Notes under the pieces: model-generated
What the model was told of the DNA's origin: nothing
Seen by the model: the letters and a program-made list of their open reading frames with translations, nothing else
Databases searched by the model: none
NCBI GenBank assembly: GCA_030151165.1
Contig: JASLEM010000396.1
Location: 1 to 24,372 of the forward strand
Direction: 5' to 3'
Source: Burkholderiaceae bacterium
GTDB lineage: Bacteria > Pseudomonadota > Gammaproteobacteria > Burkholderiales > Burkholderiaceae
Length of the DNA: 24,372 nucleotides
Translations under genes and position numbers: made by a program
Shown here: piece by piece, positions 15,080-23,302 of the stretch
Layout of the letters: each line of letters opens with the position of its first letter
Position numbering within the stretch: position 1 is the stretch's first letter

Positions 15080-16039
15080 ATGAGCAAGTCTTTCAAGCCG
15101 CTGCTGCGGCGCGCCGCCGCATGCCTGAACCGCGCCGGTTTCGCGATCATCGTGGCCATCGCCACCGCGTGCCTGTCGCACCACGCCTCGGCGGCCACGC
15201 CGGTGCCGGCCACCACCGAGTCGACCGCCACGATCGCCACCCCAGCCGCACCCGTGTTCGACGTCCACGTCACCGGCTCCGGCCCCGACGTGCTGCTGAT
15301 CCCCGGCCTCGCCTCGTCGGGTGCGACGTGGGACGGCGTGGTCGCGCACCTCGCGCCGCACTATCGCTGCCACGTCTTCACGCTGGCCGGCTTCGCGGGC
15401 GTGCCGGCCGCGCCGGGCGCGCCGCTGGACACCGCCGAGGCCGCCATCGACGGCTACGTCCGCGCGCAGCACCTGCACGCGCCCGTCGTGATCGGCCACA
15501 GCCTGGGCGGCTTCGTCGCGTTGCGGCTGGCCATCGACCACCCGGACGACGTCGGCCGGCTCGTGATCGTCGACGCGCTGCCCGCGCTCGGCGCCACGCG
15601 CATGGACAGCCTCACGCCCGAGCAGCTGCACGAGTTCGCCGCGCAGATGCGCCAGCAGCTGGCCACGCAGGACGATGCGCACTTCGCCGCCGCGCAGGCC
15701 GGCCAGATCGCCACGCTCGTGACCGCGCCGGCGGACGTCGCCCGCGTGCAGGCCTGGGCGCGCGGCTCCGACCGCGCGACCGTCGTCGCCGCGATGTCCG
15801 ACATGCTCGGCGACGACCTGCGCCCGCGGCTGCAGCGCGTCCACGCGCCGACGCTGGTGATGGGCTCGTGGGCCGCGTACAAGGAGGTGAGCACGCTCGA
15901 GGCCTCGCGCGCCGTCTACGCGCGCCAGTACCGCGACCTGGCCGGCGTGCGCATCGAGATGGCGCCCACCGCGCGCCACTTCATCATGCTCGACGATCCG
16001 GCCTGGTTCGACGCGACGCTCGACGCGTTCCTGTCGTAG
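15080..16039 (+). CDS. Exported alpha/beta hydrolase
   Basis: A 319-aa alpha/beta-hydrolase-fold protein. It carries an N-terminal export signal (basic start, hydrophobic residues about 20-33, Ala-rich cleavage region HASAA near residue 39), followed by a Thr/Ala/Pro linker. The fold begins at VHVTGSGPDVLLIPGLASSGATWDGVVAHL; the oxyanion strand and nucleophile elbow VVIGHSLGGFVALRL give Ser141. The C-terminal catalytic histidine is in TARHFIMLDDP (about residue 303). An ester or amide substrate in the periplasm or outside is likely but not identifiable. The ATG is 4 bp after the XRE stop codon, so the three genes form one operon. An alternative lipoprotein reading (ATAC at about 28-31) is weak. 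Confidence 0.87.
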   Translation: MSKSFKPLLRRAAACLNRAGFAIIVAIATACLSHHASAATPVPATTESTATIATPAAPVFDVHVTGSGPDVLLIPGLASSGATWDGVVAHLAPHYRCHVFTLAGFAGVPAAPGAPLDTAEAAIDGYVRAQHLHAPVVIGHSLGGFVALRLAIDHPDDVGRLVIVDALPALGATRMDSLTPEQLHEFAAQMRQQLATQDDAHFAAAQAGQIATLVTAPADVARVQAWARGSDRATVVAAMSDMLGDDLRPRLQRVHAPTLVMGSWAAYKEVSTLEASRAVYARQYRDLAGVRIEMAPTARHFIMLDDPAWFDATLDAFLS

Positions 16040-16105
16040 CCGTTCGCCGGCCATGCAATGGGCCTGCGCGGCGGCGGCGCGAGCGCGCTCCCCTAAACTG
16101 CCGCC

Positions 16106-16975
16106 ATGCCCTTGACGCACCTGCTCCTCGCCCTGTCGGTCGTCGCCATCTGGGGCACCAACTTCGTCGTCATCCGCCTCGGGCTCGACAGCTTCGCGCC
16201 GTACACCTTCGCCGCGCTGCGCTACACGTTCTCGGTGCTGCCGTTCATCTTCTTCATCCCGCGGCCGGCGATGACGTGGAACAAGCTGGCCCTCTTCGGC
16301 GTGATGATCGGCGTCGGCCAGTTCGGCCTGCTGTTCTTGGCGATGCGCGGGGACATCTCGCCCGGCCTCGCGTCGCTGGTGATCCAGTCGCAGGTGTTCT
16401 TCACGATCGGCATGTCGGCGGTGCTGTACCGCGAGCGGCTCAAGGCGCTGCAGTGGCCGGCGTTCGCGTTCGCGGTGGCCGGCCTCGCGATCGTCGCGAT
16501 GCACCGCTCGACGACCGCGGACGTCACGCTGTTCGGCATCGTGCTGGTGATCGGCGCGGCGATGAGCTGGTCGGTCTGCAACCTGGTCGGGCGCGCGGCG
16601 GGGCGGGTCGACGCGCTCGGGTTCATGGTCTGGTCGAGCCCGTTCGCGGCCGTGCCCTTGTGGGTGATCACGTTGGCGCAGAACGGGCCGGCCGAGGTCG
16701 GCCACTCGCTCGCGAGCGCGGGCGCCGTGGCGTGGGCCGCGGTCGCGTGGCAGGCCGTGGGCAACACGCTGTTCGGCTACGGTGTCTGGAACTGGCTGCT
16801 CGCGCGCCACAGCGCGTCGACGGTGACGCCCACCGCATTGCTGGTGCCGGTGTTCGGTATGACGGCCTCGGCGATCGCGTTCCACGAAGGCCTGCCGGCG
16901 TGGAAGCTGGGCGCCGCCGCGCTCGTGATGGGCGGTCTCGCGATCAACCTGCTGGCGACGCGCCGGCGCGCGTGA
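16106..16975 (+). CDS. eamA: EamA-type drug/metabolite exporter (cysteine/O-acetylserine exporter-like)
   Basis: A 289-aa inner-membrane protein of the drug/metabolite transporter superfamily with two EamA repeats and about ten helices. The N-terminal LLLALSVVAIWGTNFVVIRLGLDSFAPYTFAALRYTFSVLPFIFF and GVGQFGLLFLAMRGDISPGLASLVIQSQVFFTIGMSAVLYRERL are close in pattern to E. coli EamA (O-acetylserine and cysteine exporter). The second repeat includes GYGVWNWLLARHSASTVTPTALLVPVFGMTASAIAFHE. The substrate assignment is by resemblance only. No Shine-Dalgarno is seen, but TAAACT (16094-16099) lies 6 nt before the ATG, suggesting a leaderless mRNA. It converges on the TPR protein gene across a hairpin-rich 72-bp gap. 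Confidence 0.85.
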   Translation: MPLTHLLLALSVVAIWGTNFVVIRLGLDSFAPYTFAALRYTFSVLPFIFFIPRPAMTWNKLALFGVMIGVGQFGLLFLAMRGDISPGLASLVIQSQVFFTIGMSAVLYRERLKALQWPAFAFAVAGLAIVAMHRSTTADVTLFGIVLVIGAAMSWSVCNLVGRAAGRVDALGFMVWSSPFAAVPLWVITLAQNGPAEVGHSLASAGAVAWAAVAWQAVGNTLFGYGVWNWLLARHSASTVTPTALLVPVFGMTASAIAFHEGLPAWKLGAAALVMGGLAINLLATRRRA

Positions 16976-16987
16976 CGCGCTCGCGCG

Positions 16988-17039
16988 CGGGTACGCGCGC
17001 GGGATCCGGCGCCGGGCGCCGATACCCGTCGCCGTATCG
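16988..17039. terminator. Hairpin-rich gap between convergent eamA and TPR genes
   Basis: Nested inverted repeats fill the gap: CGGGTA (16988-16993) with TACCCG (17023-17028), an inner GGCGCC-GG-GCGCC, and CGATAC (17020-17025) with GTATCG (17034-17039). They cannot all form at once and none has a U-tract. A role in ending both converging transcripts is plausible. Confidence 0.35.
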
Positions 17040-17047
17040 CCGCCACG

Positions 17048-18472
17048 TCAGGCGATCGCGACCTGCAGCTTCGCGGCCCAGTGCCGCGTCAACGGCGTCA
17101 TCGGCTTGGCGAGGCAGCGCTCGTTGAGCACGGCGCGGCCGACGTGCGCGACGCTGCTCTGCGCGGCGCCGGCCATCAGCGTCTGCGCGATCAGGTCGCG
17201 CCGCACGTGGCCGCCGCCCAGCCGTGCCGCCGATTCGTGCACGAGGTAGAGGCCGCGCACGCCGGCGTCGGCGTCGCCGCGATCGAGGGCGAGCAGCGCA
17301 CGCATCAGCGGCAGGCCGAGCTCGCGCGCGACGGCGTGGTTGCTGCGCGCGCTGTCCTCGCCGCGCATCACGCGCTCCGCGCAGCGCGCGACCCAGGCCT
17401 CGGCCTGCGCGCGCTCGCCGGCGCCGAGCAGCGCGAGCACGACGTGCCAGTCGACGAACGCCTCCCGCCCGGCCTCGGCGGGGTCGGGCTGCCAGCGGCG
17501 CAGCAGGTCCTTGAACAGTGCGTCGACCTCGACGTCCATCACGCGCAGCCGCCAGTACAGCGCCGCCGCGTCGACGCACTGCAGGCCGTGCGCGAGCGCG
17601 TCGCCGGACAGGTGCGTGTCGACGAGCCGCAGCGTGCCGGTGACGTCCAGCGCCTCGAGGCGGAACAGCGCGAGATGCCACCACAGGTGGCTCGCGAAGC
17701 GCGTGCCGCCGGTCCAGCTCGCCTGCTGCTGGCGCAGCCACGCGGCGCCGTCGTCGAAGCGGCCCTGCAGGTCCATCGCGTGCGTGACGGCGTGGACGGC
17801 CCAGGGCACGCGGGCGCGGCTGGGCAGGCCGACGTCGTCCGGGTCGTCGATCACGCGGCGCGCCTTGCTCGCGGCCTCGGCCAGCGCGATCGCGCGCCGG
17901 CCCAGGTCCTCGGCGAGCGCGAGCTGGTGGCACTCGGCGAGGCCGAACGCGTACAGGCCCAGCACGCAGGGAAACAGCGGGTCGTCGTCGTCCCACTCCG
18001 GCAGCGCGCGCGCCGGGCGCAGGCGCATGTTCGCGGCGTCGCCGCGCTGGTGATCCCAGTGGTGGGCCCAGTGCAGCGCGAGCGCGTCGCGCGGGTGTTC
18101 GAGCAGCAGGTCGTCCCACGTCCTCAGCGCGGCCTGCAGGCGGCCTTCCTCCAGCGCGAGCAGCGCCTCGAGGTGCGCCCGCTCGCGCGCGGTGGCCTGC
18201 GCGGCCAGCGGCGCGGCCTGCGCGAGCAGCGCGCGCGCGGCGGCGCGGTCGTCCGCCTCGTTGAGGCCGAGGCGGAAGCCGGCGTCGAGCAGCAGCGGCA
18301 GGATCCAGCCGGTGTCGGCCTCGTGCGCGGCCTGCAGCGCGCGCTGCGGGGTGTCGGCCAGCGTCATCATCTGCCACAGCGCGTCGTCGGCGTGGTCGGC
18401 CGCGACGCGCGAGCGCGTGCCGAGCCGCAGGCCGCGCGGATCGAGCAGCGTCTCGGCCGACGGATTCGTCAT
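17048..18472 (-). CDS. TTC38-like tetratricopeptide-repeat protein
   Basis: A 474-aa all-helical protein resembling the tetratricopeptide-repeat 38 family, known from animals and bacteria but without established function. The match is in the pattern of His/Trp-rich helices: HWAHHWDHQRGD, LYAFGLAECHQLALAEDLGRRAI, VPWAVHAVTHAMDLQGRFDDGAAWLR and the striking FASHLWWHLALFRLEALDV. Further helical repeats follow (DWHVVLALLGAGERAQAEAWV). The start at 18472 is set by GGGAGG about 6 nt upstream. No signal peptide or membrane segment is seen. It lies 90 bp downstream of argC on the same strand and may be co-transcribed, but no functional link is evident. Confidence 0.78.
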   Translation of the reverse strand: MTNPSAETLLDPRGLRLGTRSRVAADHADDALWQMMTLADTPQRALQAAHEADTGWILPLLLDAGFRLGLNEADDRAAARALLAQAAPLAAQATARERAHLEALLALEEGRLQAALRTWDDLLLEHPRDALALHWAHHWDHQRGDAANMRLRPARALPEWDDDDPLFPCVLGLYAFGLAECHQLALAEDLGRRAIALAEAASKARRVIDDPDDVGLPSRARVPWAVHAVTHAMDLQGRFDDGAAWLRQQQASWTGGTRFASHLWWHLALFRLEALDVTGTLRLVDTHLSGDALAHGLQCVDAAALYWRLRVMDVEVDALFKDLLRRWQPDPAEAGREAFVDWHVVLALLGAGERAQAEAWVARCAERVMRGEDSARSNHAVARELGLPLMRALLALDRGDADAGVRGLYLVHESAARLGGGHVRRDLIAQTLMAGAAQSSVAHVGRAVLNERCLAKPMTPLTRHWAAKLQVAIA

Positions 18473-18562
18473 GCCGCGCCTCCCGCCGGAAGACGGTGGG
18501 CGCATCGAGCGCGAGGGACGGTGACGTTGGAAGGGCGGGTCATCGGTCCGTCGCGTCGTCGC

Positions 18563-19567
18563 TCACGCCTGCAAGCTCAGGCCTTCGGGCAGGCCCAGGT
18601 GCAGGTTCATCGTCTGCACCGCGGCGCCCGAGGCGCCCTTGCCGAGGTTGTCGATGCGCGCCATCAGCAGCACCTGCTCGGCGTTGCCGAACACGAAGAG
18701 GTCGGCGCGCTGGGTGTCGTTGCAGGCCTGGACGTCGAAGGTGCCGGCGGCGAGCGTCTCGGGGTCGGACAGCGGCATCACGCGCACGAACGGCTCGCCG
18801 GCGTAGCGCTCGGCCAGCACGGCGTGGACACGTGCCGCGTCGGCGCCCTGCTCCAGCGACGTGAGGTGGAACGGGATGCTGACGGTCAGCCCCTTGTAGA
18901 AGTTGCCCACGGTGGGCACGAACACCGGCGCGCGCGCGAGCCGCGAGCAGGTCTTCATCTCGGGCACGTGCTTGTGCGAGAGCCCCAGCGCGTACGGGCG
19001 CGGCGCGCTCAGCACGTCGTCGATCTGGCGCTCGCCGTCCATCTGTCGCGCGTGCCAGGACTGGTACTGCTCGATCATCTTCTTGCCGCCGCCCGAATAG
19101 CCGGTGAGCGACGTCGCGGTGACCGACGCGTCCGGCGCGACGAGGCCGGCGTCGACCAGCGGCCGCATCAGCAGGATGAACGCGGTCGCGTGGCAACCCG
19201 GGTTGGCGATGCGCTTCGAGCCGCGCAAGGCGTCGCGCTGGCCCGGCGCGAGCTCGGGCAGGCCGTAGACCCACGTCGGGTCGGTGCGGTGCGCGGTGCT
19301 GGCGTCGATCAGGCAGGTGTCCGGGTTCGTCACCATCTTCGCGGCGGCGCGCGCGGCGTCGTCGGGCAGGCACAGGAACGCGACGTCGGCCGCGTTCAGC
19401 AGGCGCGCGCGCTCGGCGTCGTCCTTGCGCAGTTCGGGCGCGATGCGCAGCAGCTCGAGATCGGGGCGGGCGGCGAGCATCTCGTGGATGCGCAGGCCGG
19501 TCGTGCCGTCCTGGCCGTCGACGTAGACCCGGTATTTCCTGTCCGGTGCGGTGGGGGTGGCGTTCAT
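18563..19567 (-). CDS. argC: N-acetyl-gamma-glutamyl-phosphate reductase (type 2)
   Basis: Third step of arginine synthesis: NADPH-dependent reduction of N-acetylglutamyl phosphate to the semialdehyde. The 334-aa protein has the NADP-binding loop [16 protein letters not shown] (residues 6-21), the active-site cysteine Cys125 in [10 protein letters not shown], the [13 protein letters not shown] segment and the LSHKHVPEM histidine region. Its layout (short N-terminal domain, GQDGTTG rather than GASGYTG) is that of the type-2 enzymes found in many proteobacteria. GGAGA about 10 nt before the ATG supports the start. Divergent from the serine hydrolase gene; the TPR gene follows on the same strand. 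Other arginine genes are not in the window. Confidence 0.95.
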   Translation of the reverse strand: MNATPTAPDRKYRVYVDGQDGTTGLRIHEMLAARPDLELLRIAPELRKDDAERARLLNAADVAFLCLPDDAARAAAKMVTNPDTCLIDASTAHRTDPTWVYGLPELAPGQRDALRGSKRIANPGCHATAFILLMRPLVDAGLVAPDASVTATSLTGYSGGGKKMIEQYQSWHARQMDGERQIDDVLSAPRPYALGLSHKHVPEMKTCSRLARAPVFVPTVGNFYKGLTVSIPFHLTSLEQGADAARVHAVLAERYAGEPFVRVMPLSDPETLAAGTFDVQACNDTQRADLFVFGNAEQVLLMARIDNLGKGASGAAVQTMNLHLGLPEGLSLQA

Positions 19568-19675
19568 TTCCAGGTTCTCCGTGCGGCGCGGCGCGGCACT
19601 CGGGGCCGGACGCGGCAGAATTCGTCCACCCGGCCGCGTTTCGCGAGGCCAGGCGCTTCGTCCTTCGGGACTTCA

Positions 19676-20287
19676 ATGCCCAAGCATAAGGCAATGACAT
19701 TACAAGATCCCTGTCGCGCCGAAGTGGCCGACCTGCACGTCCTCCAACTCCCGGGCTGGCAGGGCTCCGGGCCGACGCACTGGCAGAGCCGCTGGGAGGC
19801 GTTGTACGGCGACGTGCGCGTCGAGCAGAGCGACTGGATGTGGCCCTTGCGCGGCGACTGGATGATGCGGCTGGACGAGGCGGTGGGCGAGATCGTCGAT
19901 GCCGCGTCGGGCGGCGCGCCGGCCATCGCGCTCGTCGCCCACAGCGCCGGCTGCCACCTCGTGGCGGCGTGGGCCGCGCACTCGAAGCGGACGGCGCACG
20001 TGCGCGCGGCGCTGCTGGTCGCGCCGCCGGACTTCGACCGCCCCGACCTGCCGCCGCAGCTGCACTCGTTCCGCCCGCCCGTGCGCCAGCCGCTGCCGTT
20101 CCCGGCGTTGATGGTCGTCAGCGAGGACGACCCGTTCTGCACGCCGGACGTCGCCTGGAAGCTCGCCGAGGACTGGCGCTGCCGCGCCATCGACGTCGGC
20201 ACGCAAGGCCATCTCAACGCCGACTCGGGCCTCGGCGACTGGGCCGAAGGGCGCGAGATGCTGGCAAGCCTGCTGGCGGCCTCATAA
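19676..20287 (+). CDS. RBBP9/YdeN-type serine hydrolase
   Basis: A small alpha/beta hydrolase of the RBBP9/YdeN family (203 aa from 19676, or 197 from the in-frame ATG at 19694). Family features are the opening LQLPGWQGSGPTHWQSRWE, the nucleophile elbow VAHSAGCHLVAAWAA, the aspartate in MVVSEDDPFC and the histidine in GTQGHLNADSG, giving a complete Ser-Asp-His triad. The substrate is unknown. Neither start has a strong ribosome site (GGGA about 7 nt before 19676, AAGG 2 nt before 19694), so the start is uncertain; the family domain begins after both. In related genomes, as I recall, a gene of this family often sits between parA and parB. Here parB follows after 147 bp but argC, not parA, precedes. 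Confidence 0.82.
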   Translation: MPKHKAMTLQDPCRAEVADLHVLQLPGWQGSGPTHWQSRWEALYGDVRVEQSDWMWPLRGDWMMRLDEAVGEIVDAASGGAPAIALVAHSAGCHLVAAWAAHSKRTAHVRAALLVAPPDFDRPDLPPQLHSFRPPVRQPLPFPALMVVSEDDPFCTPDVAWKLAEDWRCRAIDVGTQGHLNADSGLGDWAEGREMLASLLAAS

Positions 20288-20302
20288 TCGTCGATCAAAT
20301 TT

Positions 20303-20434
20303 CCAGCGTCTGACGCCGCTGGCGCCACCCCACTCGCAAGAAGTTCGAGGGAGCGGCGGATCTGGCTCCGCCAGTCCGTTCGCGGCCGGCCCCTCGGGGG
20401 CAGGGAGCGCCGGCGACCGTGGGGCCAACATGTC
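20303..20434. repeat. GC-rich hairpin cluster before parB
   Basis: The 147-bp gap contains CCAGCG (20303-20308)/CGCTGG (20317-20322), GGCGGA (20355-20360)-TCTGGC-TCCGCC (20367-20372), and GCCCC-TCG-GGGGC (20389-20401), followed by a GTGGGGCC stretch up to the parB start. The phrase TGGCTCCGCCAGTCCG ... CCCCTCGGGGGCAGGGAGC is reminiscent of short palindromic elements scattered between genes in Burkholderiales. I cannot confirm copy number from one window. No parS match is present. Confidence 0.4.
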
Positions 20435-21349
20435 ATGGTCACGAAAAAACCCAAGGGCCTGGGGATGGGCCTCGAAGCCCTGCTCGGCCCGAAACTCGAC
20501 GAGACGCCCGCGCCCGCCGGCGGCCCGGTGCAGCCCAGCACGCTGAAGCTCACGCAGATGCAGGCCGGCAAGTACCAGCCGCGCACGCGCATGGACGAGG
20601 GCTCGCTGTACGAGCTCGCCGAGAGCATCCGCAGCCAGGGCATCATGCAGCCGATCCTCGTGCGGCCGCTGGCCGGCGCGGGCGCGAAGGCGCAGCGCTA
20701 CGAGATCATCGCCGGCGAGCGCCGCTTCCGCGCCGCGCGCCTGGCCGGGCTCGAGGAAGTGCCGGTGCTGGTGCGCGAGGTGCCGGACGAGTCCGCCGCC
20801 GTGATGGCGCTGATCGAGAACATCCAGCGCGAGGACCTGAACCCGCTCGAAGAGGCACAGGGCCTGAAGCGGCTGGTCGACGAGTTCGGCCTCACGCACG
20901 AGCAGGCGGCGCAGGCGGTCGGCCGCTCGCGCAGCGCCGCCAGCAACCTGCTGCGCCTGCTCAACCTCGCCGCGCCGGTGCAGGGCCTGCTGATGGCGGG
21001 CGACCTCGACATGGGCCACGCGCGCGCGCTGCTCGCGCTCGAGCCGGCCGAGCAGATCCTCAACGCGACCGAGATCGTCGCGAAGAAGCTGTCGGTGCGC
21101 GACGCCGAGAAGCTCGTCGCGCGCAGTCAGGTCAACGGGCGCCAGACGCCGCTGCTGCGCGTCAAGAAGGAGAAGTCGGGCGACACCGCGCGCCTCGAGG
21201 AGCAGCTCGCCGACAAGCTGGCGGCCGTGGTCGAGATCCGCATGCTCAAGAAGACGCGGCGCGGCGAATCGGGCGAGATCGCGATCTCGTTCGGCTCGCT
21301 CGACGAGCTCGGCGGCCTGCTGGAGCGCCTCGGGCTCGGCGAGGACTGA
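20435..21349 (+). CDS. parB: Chromosome-partitioning protein ParB
   Basis: CTP-dependent DNA clamp that loads at parS sites near the origin and acts with ParA in chromosome segregation. The 304-aa protein has the N-terminal ParA-contacting segment GLGMGLEALLG (residues 8-18). The CTP-binding core has GERRFRA (94-100) and the ENIQREDLNPLEEAQ box (128-142). The parS-binding helix-turn-helix is LTHEQAAQAVGRSRSAASNLLRLLNL, and the C-terminal dimerisation domain ends LGGLLERLGLGED. It is a chromosomal-type ParB, not a plasmid one. The start at 20435 has no good ribosome site; an overlapping ATG at 20430 is out of frame. parA and the usual gidAB neighbours are not adjacent. Confidence 0.96.
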   Translation: MVTKKPKGLGMGLEALLGPKLDETPAPAGGPVQPSTLKLTQMQAGKYQPRTRMDEGSLYELAESIRSQGIMQPILVRPLAGAGAKAQRYEIIAGERRFRAARLAGLEEVPVLVREVPDESAAVMALIENIQREDLNPLEEAQGLKRLVDEFGLTHEQAAQAVGRSRSAASNLLRLLNLAAPVQGLLMAGDLDMGHARALLALEPAEQILNATEIVAKKLSVRDAEKLVARSQVNGRQTPLLRVKKEKSGDTARLEEQLADKLAAVVEIRMLKKTRRGESGEIAISFGSLDELGGLLERLGLGED

Positions 21350-21401
21350 TTCGCCCGGCGGCGCGGCCCGGGACGGGCACGCGCCGCGCCGAAGCTCGCG
21401 A

Positions 21402-23003
21402 TCAGGGCAGGTTCGTCGTCACCCGCACCAGCGAACCGGCCGTGCCGGGCGTGAGCTGCCAGGCGTCGCTCGCGCTGACCTCGCCGGTGCCGAAGCCGCC
21501 CGGCGATTCGAGGAAGGTCACGCCCTCGAGCGAGGACGCGAGGCCGTCGACCAGGTCCTGGTGCACCCACGCGGCGCTCGCTGCCAGCGCGCCGAGCGTG
21601 AACGCGTTGGCGGGCGTGGCGATGTCGAGCCGTTGCAGGTTGCCCGCGGCGCAGAAGCCGGTCTCGCTGCCCGCCGTGCACGACAGCAGCGCGACCGGCG
21701 CGCCGGGCTGGTCGGGCAGGTGGCTGGCCGAGCGCACCAGGCCGACGGACTGGCTGCCGGCCGTGCGGCGCACGAGGTTGTCGCCGCTGGCCAGCAGGAA
21801 GGCCTGGCCGCCCTCGGGCGTGCCCGACAGGATGATCCCCGCGTCGGTGCCGCCGAGCAGCTGCACGCCGTTGCCCTGGGACTCGATCATCGCGACGACG
21901 CCGCTCGCCTTGTTCACCGACTCGACCTGCGTGTTCGTGGCCAGCGGGGACGCCGACGACGCCTCGCCCGCCGCGACATAGGCCCCGGCGTCGACGATCT
22001 GGTCGGGCACGGCCGAGAGCTGCGCGACGGCCCGCACCGCGCCGTTCGAGGCGGCGAGCAGCGACGTGCCGTCCGTCAGGTACAGCGCGTTCGCGTCGGC
22101 GACGCCGGGCACCGAGCCGAGCAGGTACGCGAAGTCGTGCAGGCTGGCGGCGTCGACCGTCACGCCGCCCGCGCTCCAGTGGATCGCACGGATCGTGCCG
22201 CCGACCTTGAGGTAGCCGAGGCCCGGCTGGGCCGGATCGGCACCGAGCCAGGCATCGAGGTTGCCCATCGTCGCGACGGTCGCCTGCGTCACCGCGTTGA
22301 ACGCGGCGTCCACGACCTGGAACGTCGTCGGCGTCTGCGCCGTGCCGGAGTGGCTGCCGTGCGCGGTGAGGAAGTATTGCGGCAGGCCGGTGGCCGGGTC
22401 GCGCATCGCGCCGCTGATCGCCAGCACGGCGATCGGCGCATCGGTGGCCGTCATCGTCGAGCGGATCGCCCAGTCGTGCGAGCCGCCCTGCACGTCGACC
22501 CAGGCGTCCGCGCCGTCGGACGAGACCGGGAACACGTTGACCTGCGTGAACACGTCGACCGCGGACGACAACTGCACCGGCGCGTGCGACTGGCCGCCGC
22601 GCAGGTCGATCGTGAAGAGGTGGCCGTCGTTGTCGTAGAAGACGCGCGCGTGGCCGAGCGTCGTGATCCTGTGCGTGGTGGCGTCGTACTGCGTGGCGTC
22701 CGAGAAGACGAGGTGCGACGACGTCCAGATGATGCCGTTGGTGAACGCGAGCGGCACGCTCTCGATCGCGACGTCGGGGTGCGCCGGATCCCACACGCGC
22801 ACGACCTGGTGGTTGGAGTCCTGGGCGACGAATTCCGCGAGCAGGTGGGCCGACTCGGGCGCCGTGTTGCCGCCGGTGGGCGGGGGCGTCGAGGTCGAAC
22901 CACCGCCTCCGCCGCCACCGCCGCACGCGGCGATCGCCGCGGCCAGCATCGCGCCTGCAAGCGCACTCCCCCAGCGCCGCAGGCGCCTCGCGCATCGAAC
23001 CAT
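21402..23003 (-). CDS. Predicted lipoprotein with polyglycine linker
   Basis: Not recognised by family. The 533-aa protein has a basic, hydrophobic signal peptide and a lipobox IAAC with Cys27, so it should be lipid-anchored in the outer membrane or periplasm. Eight consecutive glycines follow (28-35), then a Ser/Thr/Pro linker. The remaining ~480 residues are mostly short beta strands with repeated patterns such as HQVVRVWDPAHPD, GHLFTIDLRGGQSHAPVQLSS, ALYLTDGTSLLAASNGAVRAVAQLS and GIILSGTPEGGQAFLLASGDNLVRR, which suggest a beta-propeller-like fold. GGAG about 9 nt before the ATG at 23003 supports the start; longer in-frame starts lack a ribosome site and place residues before the signal. 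Proteins of this kind are frequent surface lipoproteins in Burkholderiales. Confidence 0.8.
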   Translation of the reverse strand: MVRCARRLRRWGSALAGAMLAAAIAACGGGGGGGGSTSTPPPTGGNTAPESAHLLAEFVAQDSNHQVVRVWDPAHPDVAIESVPLAFTNGIIWTSSHLVFSDATQYDATTHRITTLGHARVFYDNDGHLFTIDLRGGQSHAPVQLSSAVDVFTQVNVFPVSSDGADAWVDVQGGSHDWAIRSTMTATDAPIAVLAISGAMRDPATGLPQYFLTAHGSHSGTAQTPTTFQVVDAAFNAVTQATVATMGNLDAWLGADPAQPGLGYLKVGGTIRAIHWSAGGVTVDAASLHDFAYLLGSVPGVADANALYLTDGTSLLAASNGAVRAVAQLSAVPDQIVDAGAYVAAGEASSASPLATNTQVESVNKASGVVAMIESQGNGVQLLGGTDAGIILSGTPEGGQAFLLASGDNLVRRTAGSQSVGLVRSASHLPDQPGAPVALLSCTAGSETGFCAAGNLQRLDIATPANAFTLGALAASAAWVHQDLVDGLASSLEGVTFLESPGGFGTGEVSASDAWQLTPGTAGSLVRVTTNLP

Positions 23004-23146
23004 CTGTGTCGTCTCCACCGGTTGTGCCTGTCCGCCGAGTCGCCTCCGGGACACCCGGTGGCGCCCGATCTTCGACACGACGACGGACGGTCGTCGAAGC
23101 CCGTGCGGCAAACACGGGACTTGCGCGCGGTCAATTCCGGCGCGCG

Positions 23147-23261
23147 TTGAAAGAATCTGACAGCGAGGTTGAAATGTAGACAGAGAAAGGACAAGATGAA
23201 ACCGGAACAACACCCTATTCGACCCTTCAGCGATCGCGCTGCGGCGCAGGCTGTACCCTGA
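23147..23261 (+). CDS. Possible 21-aa micro-ORF with its own promoter
   Basis: ATG at 23196 opens a 21-codon frame (MKPEQHPIRPFSDRAAAQAVP) ending with TGA 23259-23261. It is preceded by AAAGGA about 5 nt upstream and by a decent sigma70-like promoter: TTGAAA (23147-23152), 17 nt, TGAAAT (23170-23175). The listed span includes the promoter. It lies in the 451-bp gap between the lipoprotein and prkA genes, where no other gene is seen. The peptide is too short to assign and may be a chance frame. Confidence 0.3.
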
Positions 23262-23302
23262 GGAAACAAAGTCTTTCGAACCCGCTGACCGGAACGCTCT
23301 GA

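Noticed and set aside
15062..16885. Long minus-strand frame opposite the hydrolase and EamA genes
   Set aside because: Composition is the usual Arg/His/Ala-rich antisense of GC-rich genes and no domain is recognisable.
18964..18975. CACGTG-containing stretch as a parS site for ParB
   Set aside because: It lacks the TGTT/AACA arms of the 16-bp parS consensus and lies inside argC. Other CACGTG or CACGTGC occurrences are also inside genes without arms.
17081..20287. A 1068-codon open frame on the plus strand
   Set aside because: Most of it lies antisense to the TPR gene and argC and is Arg/Ala/Gln-rich shadow translation; only the last ~200 codons, the RBBP9-type hydrolase, are real.
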